DNA of 64,000 nt, from contig JADKKR010000008.1 in NCBI GenBank assembly GCA_016720395.1, positions 248,001 to 312,000 of the forward strand, read 5' to 3'. A model generated the notes under the pieces. It had not been told where the DNA came from. It did not search any database and saw only the letters and a program-made list of their open reading frames with translations. Positions 1 to 8,962 of this stretch are shown piece after piece. The position numbers and the translations under genes are program-made. Numbering within the stretch: the first letter of the stretch is position 1; every line of letters begins with the position of its first letter. Source of the stretch: Geobacteraceae bacterium (GTDB lineage: Bacteria > Desulfobacterota > Desulfuromonadia > Geobacterales > Pseudopelobacteraceae).

Positions 1-816
<816 letters not shown>

Positions 817-820
817 TGCC

Positions 821-3800
821 TCACCCCCTCAACTTTCTGACTACCACGTAGCTGTCACGGTTTACGCCGGTCGGCCCCCAGTAGTTGAAGTAAAAACTGA
901 ATTGTGCGTAACCGCCGAGCATCAGGGTCGGCTTCAGGCGGATGCGGGAGAGACTGTTGTGTACGCCGCCGTGTTTGCCGCTTTTCCGGGACTTTTTGAC
1001 ATTGAGGGTGCGCTCCGGCGCATGGTACATGACCGCCGCTCCGCGTGGAATGCGGGATGACACCACGGCACGGCTGGTCACCACGCCGTTGGCGTTAAAG
1101 ACCTCGATCTCCTCATTGTCCTCGATCCCGGCACTCGCCGCATCTTCGTGGTTGAGCCAGACGACTGGACCACCACGCGAGAGGGTCAGCATCCTCAGAT
1201 TGTCGCTGTAGGTGGAGTGGATACTCCACTTGCCGTGCGGGGTCAGGAAGTTGAGTATCAGCCCGGTTTCTCCCTCGGTTTCGTCCAGGATCGCCGGGTT
1301 AAGTTTGCCCTTGAAGGTAGGAAGTCCTTCGTTGAACTCACCGTAATAAGGGTGGTCGAGGTACAGCGACTGCCGGCCGGAGAGGGTTCGCCAGGGCACG
1401 CCGTGCTCCACATTTAGCGTGAATGGCGCATAGGGACGGTTCTCGTTGACCAGTCCGCTCCAGACCGGGGAACTGAGGTGGCGGCGCGGTTTCTGGGTTA
1501 CGTCCTCCCAGGTGATACGGAAGTTGCGGTCACCTGCGGATATCTGAGCCAAAGGCTTGCCTACCCGCTTCTCCAGGTTCTGATAGGCGCGGTGTGCCAG
1601 TTCACCGTTGGTCTCCGGAGCGAGGGCCATGATTACGTCGGCGACGTTGCGCACGTCTTCCATATCGATGAAGGTCTTATCCCCCCACGAACGGGTCGGC
1701 ATGGTTGTAAGGAGTTTTTCGTGGACGTCGTCCGCTTCCCAGTTGACGCCGTGTGCATGCAAATGTCCGATGTGCGGGCCAAGAGACATGAAGCGGTTGT
1801 AGAGATTGACGTAGTCGCGCTCGACGATCGGGAGATTCGGCATGGTCTTGCCCGGGATAGCTTCACACTCGCCCAGCTTCCAATCCTTCACACTCCGCTG
1901 TGCGATTTCACCCGGTGTGTCGTGCTGCAAAGGCGCTGCAATGATGTCTTTGAATGGTTTGGGAAAGTGTTTCGGTGCAAGTTCGCTGACCTTTTTGGCG
2001 ATCCCGGCGAAAATATTCCAATCGGATTTTGATTCCCAGGCCGGATCAACGGCGGCATCCATGCAGTTGACAAAGGAGTGCATATCGGTGGTGTTCAGGT
2101 CTGATTTTTCGTACCAGGTTGCCGCCGGCAGGACGATGTCCGAATAGAGGGTCGAGGTGTCCATGCGGAAGTTGAGATCCACCACCAGGTCCATCTTGCC
2201 GGTGGGTGCCTTCTCATGCCAGACGATATCCTTAACCTGCCCCTTGGCTGCCTCCCGGGCGGTAAAGCTGCTGTTGGGAGCGCCGATGACATGTTTGAGG
2301 AAGAACTCGTGTCCCTTGGCGCTGGAAGAGATGGCGTTGCCGCGCCAGATAAACCAGACTTTGGGGGAATTCCCTTCACCGTCCGGGTCTTCGATGGCGA
2401 AACGGGTCTCTCCGCTTTTCAGGCGGGCGATCAGCCAGGCGCGGACCTCATCGTCGCTGTTAGCTCCTGCCGCCTCTGCTTGCTCCATCAGGCGGATCGG
2501 GCTCTCATTGAAATGCGGGGAGAAAGGAAGCCAGCCGAGCCTAACTGCTTTGGCGTTGAAATCGGCGGTGTGCATCGGCATATTCTCGCCGGTCTCCGGC
2601 TTGAAGTAGTCGACAAAATTGCGGTCATAACGCCACTGGTCCGAGTGCATGTACCAGAAGCTCGGGGTGTTCTGCAGACGCGAGGCCTTGGTCCAGTCCT
2701 GAGCCATGGCAATGGAGGTCCAGGGTGCCAATGGCACCACTTTTTCCTGACCGACATAGTGGGCCAGACCGGCGCCGTTCCGTCCGACGCTCCCGGTCAG
2801 AATCAGGGCAGTGATAGCGGCCCGGTAGATCAGGTCGTTGTGATACCAATGATTGACACCGGCGCCAATGATGATCATGTTGCGGCCGGTGCTCTGTTCG
2901 CCGTTCACGGCCCATTCGCGGGCAATAGTTATCAGGGTCTCGGCGGCGATGCCCGTATATTTTTCCTGCCAGGCGGGTGTAAACGGTTTGTCATCCTGGT
3001 AGTTTGCCGGATAATCGCCTCCCAGGCCGCGAGAAACTCCGAACTGGCCCATGAGAAGGTCGAAGACGGTCGCAACCGTAATCTCCCCATCTTTCGTCAT
3101 GACACGCCTGACCGGGACATCCCGGAGAACATCACCATCGGCCTCAAAGGAGAAACGGACCGTACCTGTAAGTTGGCCCAGGTTGGTCAGGCTGCAGTCG
3201 ATATCTGAGCCGTCCACCATGTCAACCATATCCAGGTTCCAGTTCCCCTCCTGCTTGCTCCAGCGTGAACCGACGCTGCCATGGGGAAATCGGACATTTC
3301 CGGCGCTGTCGCCGACGCAGAGGGTCCAGTCGGCATGTTCGATACCTTCGCCCCGCTCCAGGTCGGACGCCCGCAGAAATTCTCCCTGCCGCAATGCGCC
3401 GTCCTTCTCGGTCAGCTTGACCAGGAACGGCAGGTCGGTGTACTTGCGCACGTATTCGTCAAAGAAGGGAACCTGGCGGTTGGCGTAGAACTCGGTCAGG
3501 ATCACATGGTTGACCGCCATCCAGAAGGCGCCGTCGTGCCCCTGTTCCACCGGCAGCCAGGCATCGGCAAACTTGCTGGCCATGCTGTAATCGGGAGACA
3601 TGACCACCACCTTGGTGCCGCGGTAGCGGGCTTCGGTCATGAAGTGGGCATCAGGAGTGCGGGTCATCGGGACATTGGAACCGCACAGAACTATGTAGGA
3701 AGCATTATACCAGTCGGCCGACTCGTTGACATCGGTCTGTTCACCCCATACCTGGGGAGATGCCGGGGGGAGGTCGCAGTACCAGTCATAAAAGCTCATG

Positions 3801-4396
3801 GCAACGCCGCCAAGCAGCTGAAGGAAACGGGTGCCGGCCGCATAACTGATCATCGACATGGCCGGGATAGGGGAAAAACCGATCACCCGGTCGGGGCCAT
3901 GTTTCTTGGCCGTGTACAGGGAGGAAGCGGCAATCAGTTCGGTGGCCTCGTCCCACGAAGCGCGCCTGAAGCCGCCCATGCCGCGCTTGCTGACATAGCT
4001 CTCACGCGACTCCGGGCTTTCGACGATGCTCTTCCACGCCTCGACCGGATCGTTATGGACCGCACGGGCCTGCCGCCAGAGATCGATCAGCACACCACGC
4101 ATATAGGGATGCTTGACACGCAGAGGACTGTAGAGATACCAGGAAAAGCTGATTCCCCGCGGACAGCCGCGTGGTTCGTGATTGGGGAGGTCGCCGTTGA
4201 ACTGGGGATAGTCGTTGGCCTGAAGTTCCCAGCCTACGATACCGTCCTTGACATGTACCATCCAGCTGCAGCCGCCAGTGCAGTTGACGCCGTGGGTGCT
4301 GCGCACCACCTTGTCGTGCTGCCACCGATTCCGGTAGAACTCTTCCCATCCCCTGTTGCAGGGGCTATGGTCGTCCTTGATTCGCTCGTTCGACAT
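821..4396 (-). CDS. narG: Respiratory nitrate reductase alpha (molybdenum) subunit NarG
   Basis: The catalytic subunit reduces nitrate to nitrite at a Mo-bisMGD centre. The protein has 1191 residues (E. coli NarG is about 1247). The N-terminal [4Fe-4S] site has the NarG-specific His ligand: His35, Cys39, Cys43 and Cys78, in THGVNCTGGC and NHEPRGCPRG. The segment GEQTDVNESADWYN contains the Asp region that ligates Mo in the family. The N terminus is shorter than in E. coli and has no twin-arginine motif, consistent with a cytoplasm-facing enzyme. The start ATG overlaps the stop of the upstream cytochrome by one base (TAATG), so the order is cytochrome-narG-narH in one operon. Confidence 0.96.
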   Translation of the reverse strand: MSNERIKDDHSPCNRGWEEFYRNRWQHDKVVRSTHGVNCTGGCSWMVHVKDGIVGWELQANDYPQFNGDLPNHEPRGCPRGISFSWYLYSPLRVKHPYMRGVLIDLWRQARAVHNDPVEAWKSIVESPESRESYVSKRGMGGFRRASWDEATELIAASSLYTAKKHGPDRVIGFSPIPAMSMISYAAGTRFLQLLGGVAMSFYDWYCDLPPASPQVWGEQTDVNESADWYNASYIVLCGSNVPMTRTPDAHFMTEARYRGTKVVVMSPDYSMASKFADAWLPVEQGHDGAFWMAVNHVILTEFYANRQVPFFDEYVRKYTDLPFLVKLTEKDGALRQGEFLRASDLERGEGIEHADWTLCVGDSAGNVRFPHGSVGSRWSKQEGNWNLDMVDMVDGSDIDCSLTNLGQLTGTVRFSFEADGDVLRDVPVRRVMTKDGEITVATVFDLLMGQFGVSRGLGGDYPANYQDDKPFTPAWQEKYTGIAAETLITIAREWAVNGEQSTGRNMIIIGAGVNHWYHNDLIYRAAITALILTGSVGRNGAGLAHYVGQEKVVPLAPWTSIAMAQDWTKASRLQNTPSFWYMHSDQWRYDRNFVDYFKPETGENMPMHTADFNAKAVRLGWLPFSPHFNESPIRLMEQAEAAGANSDDEVRAWLIARLKSGETRFAIEDPDGEGNSPKVWFIWRGNAISSSAKGHEFFLKHVIGAPNSSFTAREAAKGQVKDIVWHEKAPTGKMDLVVDLNFRMDTSTLYSDIVLPAATWYEKSDLNTTDMHSFVNCMDAAVDPAWESKSDWNIFAGIAKKVSELAPKHFPKPFKDIIAAPLQHDTPGEIAQRSVKDWKLGECEAIPGKTMPNLPIVERDYVNLYNRFMSLGPHIGHLHAHGVNWEADDVHEKLLTTMPTRSWGDKTFIDMEDVRNVADVIMALAPETNGELAHRAYQNLEKRVGKPLAQISAGDRNFRITWEDVTQKPRRHLSSPVWSGLVNENRPYAPFTLNVEHGVPWRTLSGRQSLYLDHPYYGEFNEGLPTFKGKLNPAILDETEGETGLILNFLTPHGKWSIHSTYSDNLRMLTLSRGGPVVWLNHEDAASAGIEDNEEIEVFNANGVVTSRAVVSSRIPRGAAVMYHAPERTLNVKKSRKSGKHGGVHNSLSRIRLKPTLMLGGYAQFSFYFNYWGPTGVNRDSYVVVRKLRG

Positions 4397-5181
4397 TATC
4401 TGATCCTCCTTTTGTAGAGAGCCAATCCAAGTAATAGCAATACAAACAGGCCACCGCCAATCAGGGGCAAAGATACGCGAGCGCCGCCCCCTTTCTGTGT
4501 CGCAGAGTCCTTAAACAGGGCCATCAGGGCCGTGATCTCATCATCGGTCAGCGGGCGCTCGGCATAGATCTTCTTCATGGTCGGGAACTTGAGCGCCTTG
4601 AGCGCCCCCTGCATGCCCGTATCACCCATTTTCTGGTAGGACTTGTTCAAATCAGCAATGGAGAGGTTGCCACCCTCAATACCGGGATAGGTGAATGGAT
4701 GGCAGGAAATGCAGGGTGCGCCACCCTTGGTTAGGCGCTTGTTCCCGATGAAGAGCGCCTTGCCTTGAGCGATCAGTTCCGGCGTCACCACCACTGCCAT
4801 CTGTTCGCCGTTCGGTAGGGCTGCTGCTGCAGCGCCGTCTGCTCCCGAAAGGTAGGCAATGATTTTCAGGGCATCATCATGGCCGATACCCAAGTTCGGC
4901 ATTTCGTAGCCGTACTTCTTGACCAGTTCGGCCTGAATCGGGTCTTTCTTTGCCGTCAGCTTGTCCGGTTCGATGATGACCGATTCGAGCCACTCATGTG
5001 TCCGCTTGCCGACCACCCCCTTGAGGTCGGGACCGCCGCCGTCTCCGCCGCCTATGGAATGGCAACTGGCGCACTGCTTGTCGAACAGATCTTTACCGGG
5101 ATCTGCTTGTGCGGGACAGCTGTTTGCCAATAGAGCCAGCAATACAATGAAACAGCTCATAAGCCTGCCTGATTTTGCCAT
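4396..5181 (-). CDS. Diheme c-type cytochrome of the nitrate reductase operon
   Basis: A secreted or membrane-tethered cytochrome of 261 residues. A Sec signal peptide (about 1-26, ending PAQA) precedes two heme c sites, CASCH at 37-41 and CISCH at 157-161. A likely distal Met lies in YEMPNLG (Met94). A hydrophobic helix (about 238-256) followed by KRR anchors the C terminus. An ATG eight codons upstream (5205) is possible, but AGAGGGG lies eight bases before the 5181 ATG, which favours that start. Position first in the nar operon recalls NarC of Thermus, a diheme cytochrome acting with NarGHI. By inference it exchanges electrons with this nitrate reductase. It is not itself a known narI-type cytochrome b. 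Confidence 0.85.
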   Translation of the reverse strand: MAKSGRLMSCFIVLLALLANSCPAQADPGKDLFDKQCASCHSIGGGDGGGPDLKGVVGKRTHEWLESVIIEPDKLTAKKDPIQAELVKKYGYEMPNLGIGHDDALKIIAYLSGADGAAAAALPNGEQMAVVVTPELIAQGKALFIGNKRLTKGGAPCISCHPFTYPGIEGGNLSIADLNKSYQKMGDTGMQGALKALKFPTMKKIYAERPLTDDEITALMALFKDSATQKGGGARVSLPLIGGGLFVLLLLGLALYKRRIR

Positions 5182-5330
5182 ACGCTTTTCCCCTCTCGCG
5201 GTCATCTATGAGACACTGTTTATAGATTGTTATTGTATTACTAAAATTTACCGTACAATTCGACTAAAGCAATGTTTTATGGGCATGTATTGGTCACCGA
5301 CTATAATACCAACACAAATTGATGTAATTT

Positions 5331-5372
5331 ATCATTACGCCTACCCGTGGTTAAAACCTTGATCAAAGTCAA
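5331..5372 (-). promoter_or_regulatory. FNR/CRP-type box and -10 element of the nar operon promoter
   Basis: TTGAT-CAAA-GTCAA at 5359-5372 matches the FNR consensus TTGAT-N4-ATCAA at nine of ten positions. On the minus strand, TAATGAT at 5331-5337 lies about 31 bases downstream of the box centre. That is where the -10 element of a class II FNR promoter (site centred near -41.5) should be. Transcription would start near 5325, about 145 bases before the cytochrome start. The site is read from the sequence; the identity of the regulator (FNR, DNR or another CRP-family protein) is inferred. Confidence 0.55.
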
Positions 5373-5540
5373 ATACCGTTTGTATATGTTATATTGAATG
5401 TATCTGGATTTTAGCAGTTGCGCATAGTCTTGAAGTGGTGCATCTCTCGCGGATACAGGTACCAATAATACAACACCCTTACCAAAACTATATGTAACCC
5501 CACCCCCTAAAATAACCAACATACTTCCACCAATAAACAA

Positions 5541-5577
5541 AGGCTATTCCCCGAACAACGGGATCTGGCCCTTTTTT
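5541..5577 (+). terminator. Terminator-like hairpin at the left edge of the island
   Basis: An imperfect stem (AGGC...CCCCG / CGGG...GGCCC) is followed by seven T residues. It ends about 70 bases before the small gene at 5649. It may insulate the island from the nar control region. Confidence 0.5.
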
Positions 5578-5648
5578 TATTAGCATCAAGGGCTGCAAGA
5601 CACCCAATCGCAGAAGGTGTCAACAAGCAAGCCCTATGGAGGTGACGT

Positions 5649-5897
5649 ATGTGGTCAGCAATCAAGAATGTAGCAGCGGCAGCAGGTAGTATCATCGCAA
5701 TAGCCAGAATAGAGTCGAACTATCAAATCAGTAAAGCATCAGAAGCCAGCAACAACGCTACAACCACATTAGCAGCTAGGGCAGAAGCCCTCAGAGCAAA
5801 GTATGAAGCCGACCTGGCAGACCGCAAAGCGGGCATCAAGAAACCAACCGTAGTACCAGAATCAGAAGTACCCAAGGAAGCTGTAGCTTTGAATTAG
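5649..5897 (+). CDS. Small Ala-rich protein of unknown function
   Basis: 82 residues, not recognised. ATG at 5649 follows a good ribosome site (TGGAGGTGACGT). The N-terminal 20 residues are moderately hydrophobic (AAAAGSIIAIA). The middle is rich in Ala, Glu, Lys and Arg and probably helical. The tail contains PTVVPESEVP. It is the first gene of the island and lies between two hairpins. Coding is supported by the ribosome site, its position and the absence of competing frames, not by homology. Confidence 0.5.
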   Translation: MWSAIKNVAAAAGSIIAIARIESNYQISKASEASNNATTTLAARAEALRAKYEADLADRKAGIKKPTVVPESEVPKEAVALN

Positions 5898-5932
5898 GCT
5901 ACTACACTCACAACCAGCAGTAACCAAGGCAC

Positions 5933-5968
5933 AAGGGGCAGATTCCTTTTTATAAGGAACTGCCCCTT
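5933..5968 (+). terminator. Long hairpin between the 82-residue gene and ardC
   Basis: AAGGGGCAG (5933-5941) pairs with CTGCCCCTT (5960-5968), with a further inner stem TTCCTT / AAGGAA. It ends 13 bases before the ardC ribosome site, so it is either a terminator for the preceding gene or a 5' leader structure of ardC. Similar GGGGC/GCCCC hairpins stand before other island genes. Confidence 0.55.
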
Positions 5969-5993
5969 TGCCGTATCTAAGGAGGAATAACAA

Positions 5994-6851
5994 ATGAACG
6001 TATATGACGTTATCAATACCAGAATCCTAGAGCTTCTGGAGCAAGGAACCGTGGCTTGGCGAAAACCTTGGAACGCACAGAGCAACTATCCCAAAAACCT
6101 CATTAGCAAGAAACCATATCGAGGGGTAAATGTATTCCTGTTAGCCTGTCAGCAATATAGCAGCCCTTGGTTCCTGACCTATAAGCAGGTACAGGATAAA
6201 GGCGGTCATGTACTCAAGGGATCAAAGAGCACTCCGGTGATCTTCTGGAAGTTCCTGGACAGCAAGGACACAGAACATTCAGAAGACAAGAATGGCAAGA
6301 TTCCCCTGTTGCGATATTACTCGGTATTCAATATCGAACAGACAGAGGGAATACCATACCCACCAGCAGAAGAGACACATAATACATTCGATCCCATCAG
6401 TAGTGCAGAGAAAATTGTGGCAGATCTGCCACAAAAACCAGATATCAAATATGGTGGCAACAGAGCATACTACTCGGTTAGCCTTGATTATGTCCAATTA
6501 CCCTACCAGCATACCTTTAACTCCCCCGAAGAATACTACAGCACATTATTCCATGAGCTAGGACATGCTACAGGCCATGCTAACCGGCTTGGCAGGAAAT
6601 CTATTCTTGAGCCGAGTTATTTCGGTTCTCATGAATATTCAAAAGAGGAATTAATTTCTGAATGTTGTAGTGCCTACATTTTGGGTCATTGTGGGATTGA
6701 GCAGAAGACATTAGAAAATAGTGCCGCGTATATCCAGGGATGGCTGAAAGCCTTGAAGAATGACAAGACGCTACTGGTACATGCAGCAGCTCAAGCTCAG
6801 AAAGCAGCAGACTACATTCTTAATGTTAAGCCTGAAGCACAGGAGGAATAG
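5994..6851 (+). CDS. ardC: ArdC-like antirestriction protein (ssDNA-binding domain plus zinc metallopeptidase domain)
   Basis: 285 residues. The N-terminal region (about 1-125) has the ArdC/TraC ssDNA-binding pattern: ELLEQGTVAWRKPW, YRGVNVFLL, WFLTYKQVQ, and a GSKSTPVIFWK stretch. The C-terminal half carries a zinc peptidase motif, FHELGHATGH, near residue 188, with a downstream Glu-rich SKEELISECC. ArdC proteins on conjugative plasmids protect incoming DNA from type I restriction, and some cleave ssDNA. The start follows AAGGAGG. Codon use and AT content differ from flanking chromosomal genes, suggesting transfer. By family it marks the island as derived from a mobile element. Confidence 0.88.
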   Translation: MNVYDVINTRILELLEQGTVAWRKPWNAQSNYPKNLISKKPYRGVNVFLLACQQYSSPWFLTYKQVQDKGGHVLKGSKSTPVIFWKFLDSKDTEHSEDKNGKIPLLRYYSVFNIEQTEGIPYPPAEETHNTFDPISSAEKIVADLPQKPDIKYGGNRAYYSVSLDYVQLPYQHTFNSPEEYYSTLFHELGHATGHANRLGRKSILEPSYFGSHEYSKEELISECCSAYILGHCGIEQKTLENSAAYIQGWLKALKNDKTLLVHAAAQAQKAADYILNVKPEAQEE

Positions 6852-6853
6852 CC

Positions 6854-7045
6854 TTATTCGCTATCTTTAAAGTAGGCAATCAAAGGCCTGATGGCAAGGA
6901 GACACGCGAGGAGCAGTATTGCTATCGCATACTGCTTAACAAAGTCGGAGAAGTATGCTCCCACAATCATACCGAACAAGACTGCACTCCATTTCAGGAA
7001 TGCAATATCAGTCCAGTTCCAATATCTCGCCTTGAGCAGTTTCAT
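6854..7045 (-). CDS. Small two-helix membrane protein of unknown function
   Basis: 63 residues, the only minus-strand gene in the island. Two hydrophobic segments (about residues 15-33 and 38-57) are separated by DFVKQY. A GTG three codons upstream is in frame, but GAGGTG lies just before the ATG at 7045, which decides the start. TATAAT at about 7062-7067 on the same strand is a possible -10. It converges with ardC with a two-base gap. No family is recognised. Confidence 0.5.
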   Translation of the reverse strand: MKLLKARYWNWTDIAFLKWSAVLFGMIVGAYFSDFVKQYAIAILLLACLLAIRPLIAYFKDSE

Positions 7046-7089
7046 AACAATCACCTCATAACAATTATACCACTACAAAGGAATGCAAG

Positions 7090-7118
7090 AAGGGGCTTGC
7101 CGTTATCGGCAGCCCTTT
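7090..7118 (+). other. Hairpin in front of the 118-residue gene
   Basis: Stem GGGC-TGCCG / CGGCA-GCCC with loop TTAT, flanked by AAG and TTT, ends nine bases before the ribosome site GGAGGAG. It resembles the hairpin before ardC. It may be a terminator without a long T-run or a translational leader structure. Confidence 0.45.
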
Positions 7119-7139
7119 CTGTATTTGGAGGAGACCATC

Positions 7140-7496
7140 ATGCATAACACACATCCAAGAGCTATTGAGCTGAACATCAATACCGAGATTAATGCCTTTA
7201 CCGTGACCAACAACCAGCTCTTCAAAGCCATAGCTGAAGAGATCGACTTGGAGACAGTCACCGATCACGAACTACGGGAAATCTTCTTCATCGTCAGAAA
7301 GCAGATGCAATACCTGAACTGGAAAGAACTTGTGACCTATTCCGTCAAGCACCTGCCTTTTGGTCTCAATCAGACCGGTATTGCTTGGGAAGGTCACTGT
7401 CCCTGTACCGGTTGTCCGGACGCCATGATCGAGGATGCACGCTGCTACCACGACCAGGAATGCAAGGCCTGGGAGATTTACGAAGCGCACCTGTAG
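7140..7496 (+). CDS. Hypothetical protein with a Cys-rich C-terminal segment
   Basis: 118 residues, family not recognised. The ATG at 7140 is chosen over an earlier in-frame start because GGAGGAG lies nine bases upstream. The C-terminal third contains CPCTGC, then C and C-K (GHCPCTGCPDAM, ARCYHDQECKAWE), which could bind zinc. The N-terminal part (ELREIFFIVRKQMQYL) is likely helical. It sits between ardC and the radC-like gene in the same direction, as small accessory genes of conjugative elements often do. Confidence 0.6.
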   Translation: MHNTHPRAIELNINTEINAFTVTNNQLFKAIAEEIDLETVTDHELREIFFIVRKQMQYLNWKELVTYSVKHLPFGLNQTGIAWEGHCPCTGCPDAMIEDARCYHDQECKAWEIYEAHL

Positions 7497-7541
7497 AAAC
7501 CCTACCACTCACTACCACTCACAATTAAAGGAGATACGACC

Positions 7542-8045
7542 ATGACCATAGATACATTATTCGGGCCAGAAGAGCATGTCGGCAAGCCAAGAACCATCAG
7601 GTTCAAGCAGATCAAGGCGATTTACGAGACGCTTACTGTCAAAGAGGACATTGCAAATTATTTGAAAACCGGAACCAGGTTCACTGCACCACAGCAGGTA
7701 GCTGATACGTTTCAGTTTCTGATGAAAGAGACCAAGGAGATGTTTCTGACGTTACATCTGGATGGGAAGAACAAAATTATCTGTTGTGACCTGGTATCAA
7801 TTGGAAGTCTCAATCAGAGTATCGTTCATCCAAGAGAGACCTTTAAGACAGCACTCCTATCAAATGCAGCAGCTATACTCTGTATCCATCAGCATCCGAC
7901 AGGTGATCCAACACCATCAGCAGAGGACATAGCTATAACTCGAAGACTCAAGGAAGCTGGCGAGATCATCGGGGTAAAGTTGATTGACCACGTGATTATT
8001 GGCGATGGTGCGTATCTGAGTTTTGTAGAACGAGGGCTGTTATAG
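7542..8045 (+). CDS. RadC-like JAMM/MPN domain protein of a mobile element
   Basis: 167 residues containing only the RadC C-terminal JAB domain; the helix-hairpin-helix part of chromosomal RadC is absent. The metal site reads HQHPTGDPTPSAED (HxH...D) near residue 115. SLNQSIVHPRETFKTAL and GVKLIDHVIIG are typical RadC neighbours of the site. Despite the old name, a role in DNA repair is unproven. Short RadC proteins are frequent in phage, plasmid and genomic-island accessory regions beside antirestriction genes, as here. AAAGGAG precedes the ATG. Confidence 0.9.
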   Translation: MTIDTLFGPEEHVGKPRTIRFKQIKAIYETLTVKEDIANYLKTGTRFTAPQQVADTFQFLMKETKEMFLTLHLDGKNKIICCDLVSIGSLNQSIVHPRETFKTALLSNAAAILCIHQHPTGDPTPSAEDIAITRRLKEAGEIIGVKLIDHVIIGDGAYLSFVERGLL

Positions 8046-8068
8046 CCACAACAGAAAGGAGTTCATCA

Positions 8069-8260
8069 ATGCGAATAATTCTAACGGTAGTAGCGGCACT
8101 GGCAGCAGTGACTTTCCCCGTGTACTTCATTGTATTCATATTCAAGTCATTGGTTCTGGGAATCATGACGATTGTGGTAGTGACATTGTGGGCAGTCAGT
8201 CAGGTTGTATTGAAATTCAGCAGGAGGCGCACCAGTGATGTCAAACTTATAGGGAGGTGA
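8069..8260 (+). CDS. Small membrane protein of unknown function
   Basis: 63 residues with two hydrophobic segments (about 3-27 and 29-50) and a basic tail (FSRRRTSDVK). AAAGGAG precedes the ATG at 8069. The gene follows radC by 23 bases and ends just before the next gene, so these are probably co-transcribed. No family recognised. Confidence 0.5.
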   Translation: MRIILTVVAALAAVTFPVYFIVFIFKSLVLGIMTIVVVTLWAVSQVVLKFSRRRTSDVKLIGR

Positions 8261-8265
8261 ACTGT

Positions 8266-8565
8266 ATGCACATCCTGTACGTCGGAGGAATATTGGGAGG
8301 CCTCATCTATATCAGTTGGTTTGGTTACTACATTATCTACATGCCACGAAAACTGAAAGACTGGTTCGAGGCTTCATTGAACAGATTATTAATCGTAGAT
8401 CTGTGCTTGACGGTTGTATCGATGATAGCCCTGTCAAGCCTCAGTGATTCGCTTACTGCGGTCGTAGCATCGAGCGTGGTAGGTTTTCTTGCAACAATTA
8501 CTACGATTGTATTAAGAGGATATCAAAAGGTTAGATCAATGATCAGAAAGACGGAACCCATTTAA
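8266..8565 (+). CDS. Small membrane protein of unknown function
   Basis: 99 residues. ATG at 8266 is preferred to a GTG three codons upstream because GGGAGGTG lies just before it. Hydrophobic segments at about 4-25 and 40-85 (two to three helices) are separated by YMPRKLKDWFEASLNR, and the end is basic. It is the last gene of the island's plus-strand series. No family recognised. Confidence 0.5.
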   Translation: MHILYVGGILGGLIYISWFGYYIIYMPRKLKDWFEASLNRLLIVDLCLTVVSMIALSSLSDSLTAVVASSVVGFLATITTIVLRGYQKVRSMIRKTEPI

Positions 8566-8584
8566 CGTAGTAAGCCTGATTTGA

Positions 8585-8621
8585 TAGCGCTTGCCGGTGA
8601 TTCGTCACCGGCTTTGCGCTA
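8585..8621 (+). terminator. Strong hairpin with UUCG tetraloop after the last island gene
   Basis: Outer stem TAGCGC / GCGCTA and inner stem GCCGGTGA / TCACCGGC are closed by a TTCG loop. It begins 20 bases after the stop at 8565. It lacks a T-run, so termination may be weak or factor-dependent; it could also protect the 3' end. Confidence 0.55.
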
Positions 8622-8876
8622 CCGCAGTTTATCTGGGAGAAATTTGAAGGGTGGTGGTGCCAGCAGAACAAATTATGCAAAAGCTATGATTGTTGTAGCA
8701 TTGAACAACTGCCATGGTGATTAAAAAATGATGATTCATTCTACTATCCCACAGTAACCAATATCCTTACGGTTCGGTCTCTCAAGAACGGTTTGCATGA
8801 AAACGCAAACCGATCTTTCAAGATCCGATCTGATTGAAAACCAGGAGATGTTTTATTGAGTTTTACCTGTATTCAC

Positions 8877-8918
8877 AGGGTACAGATGCATTTACGATGT
8901 ACCCTATATGTACCCTAT
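8877..8918. repeat. Short direct and inverted repeats near the tRNA-Ser 3' side
   Basis: TGTACCCTAT occurs at 8898-8907 and 8909-8918 (11-base period, about one helical turn). AGGGTACA, its inverse, occurs at 8877-8884. Such helically phased repeats beside a tRNA 3' end look like tyrosine-recombinase arm-type sites or an operator. Neither is proven. Confidence 0.4.
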
Positions 8919-8939
8919 GAGAATCTCAAAAAACAAAAA

Positions 8940-8962
8940 GGTCACGACATAACATCGTAACC
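8940..8962 (-). terminator. Rho-independent terminator of tRNA-Ser
   Basis: On the minus strand GGTTACGA / TCGTGACC forms an 8-bp stem with a seven-base loop, followed by TTTTTGTTTTTT. It starts 12 bases after the tRNA CCA end. Confidence 0.8.

Larger units (their letters stand above)
5182..5648. other. Intergenic region between the nar operon and the island
   Basis: No convincing gene is present. It holds the divergent control region of the nar operon (FNR-like box at 5359-5372) and a terminator-like hairpin at 5541-5577. An 80-codon minus-strand reading frame lies across the FNR-like box but has no recognisable protein features. The sequence is AT-richer than the nar genes. Confidence 0.6.

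Noticed and set aside
2216..3208. Long plus-strand frame antisense to narG (also 3281-4417, 27118-28521, 28612-29922)
   Set aside because: Shadows of conserved GC-rich genes; the products lack any protein features.
5301..5540. 80-codon minus-strand frame (starts MFIGGSMLVILGGG) ahead of the nar operon
   Set aside because: Overlaps the FNR-like box, has no recognisable domain, and its composition is ordinary intergenic.
5182..5648. Direct repeat of the tRNA-Ser 3' end as a left attachment site of the island
   Set aside because: No stretch similar to the tRNA 3' end (8974-9000) could be found between 5182 and 5648.
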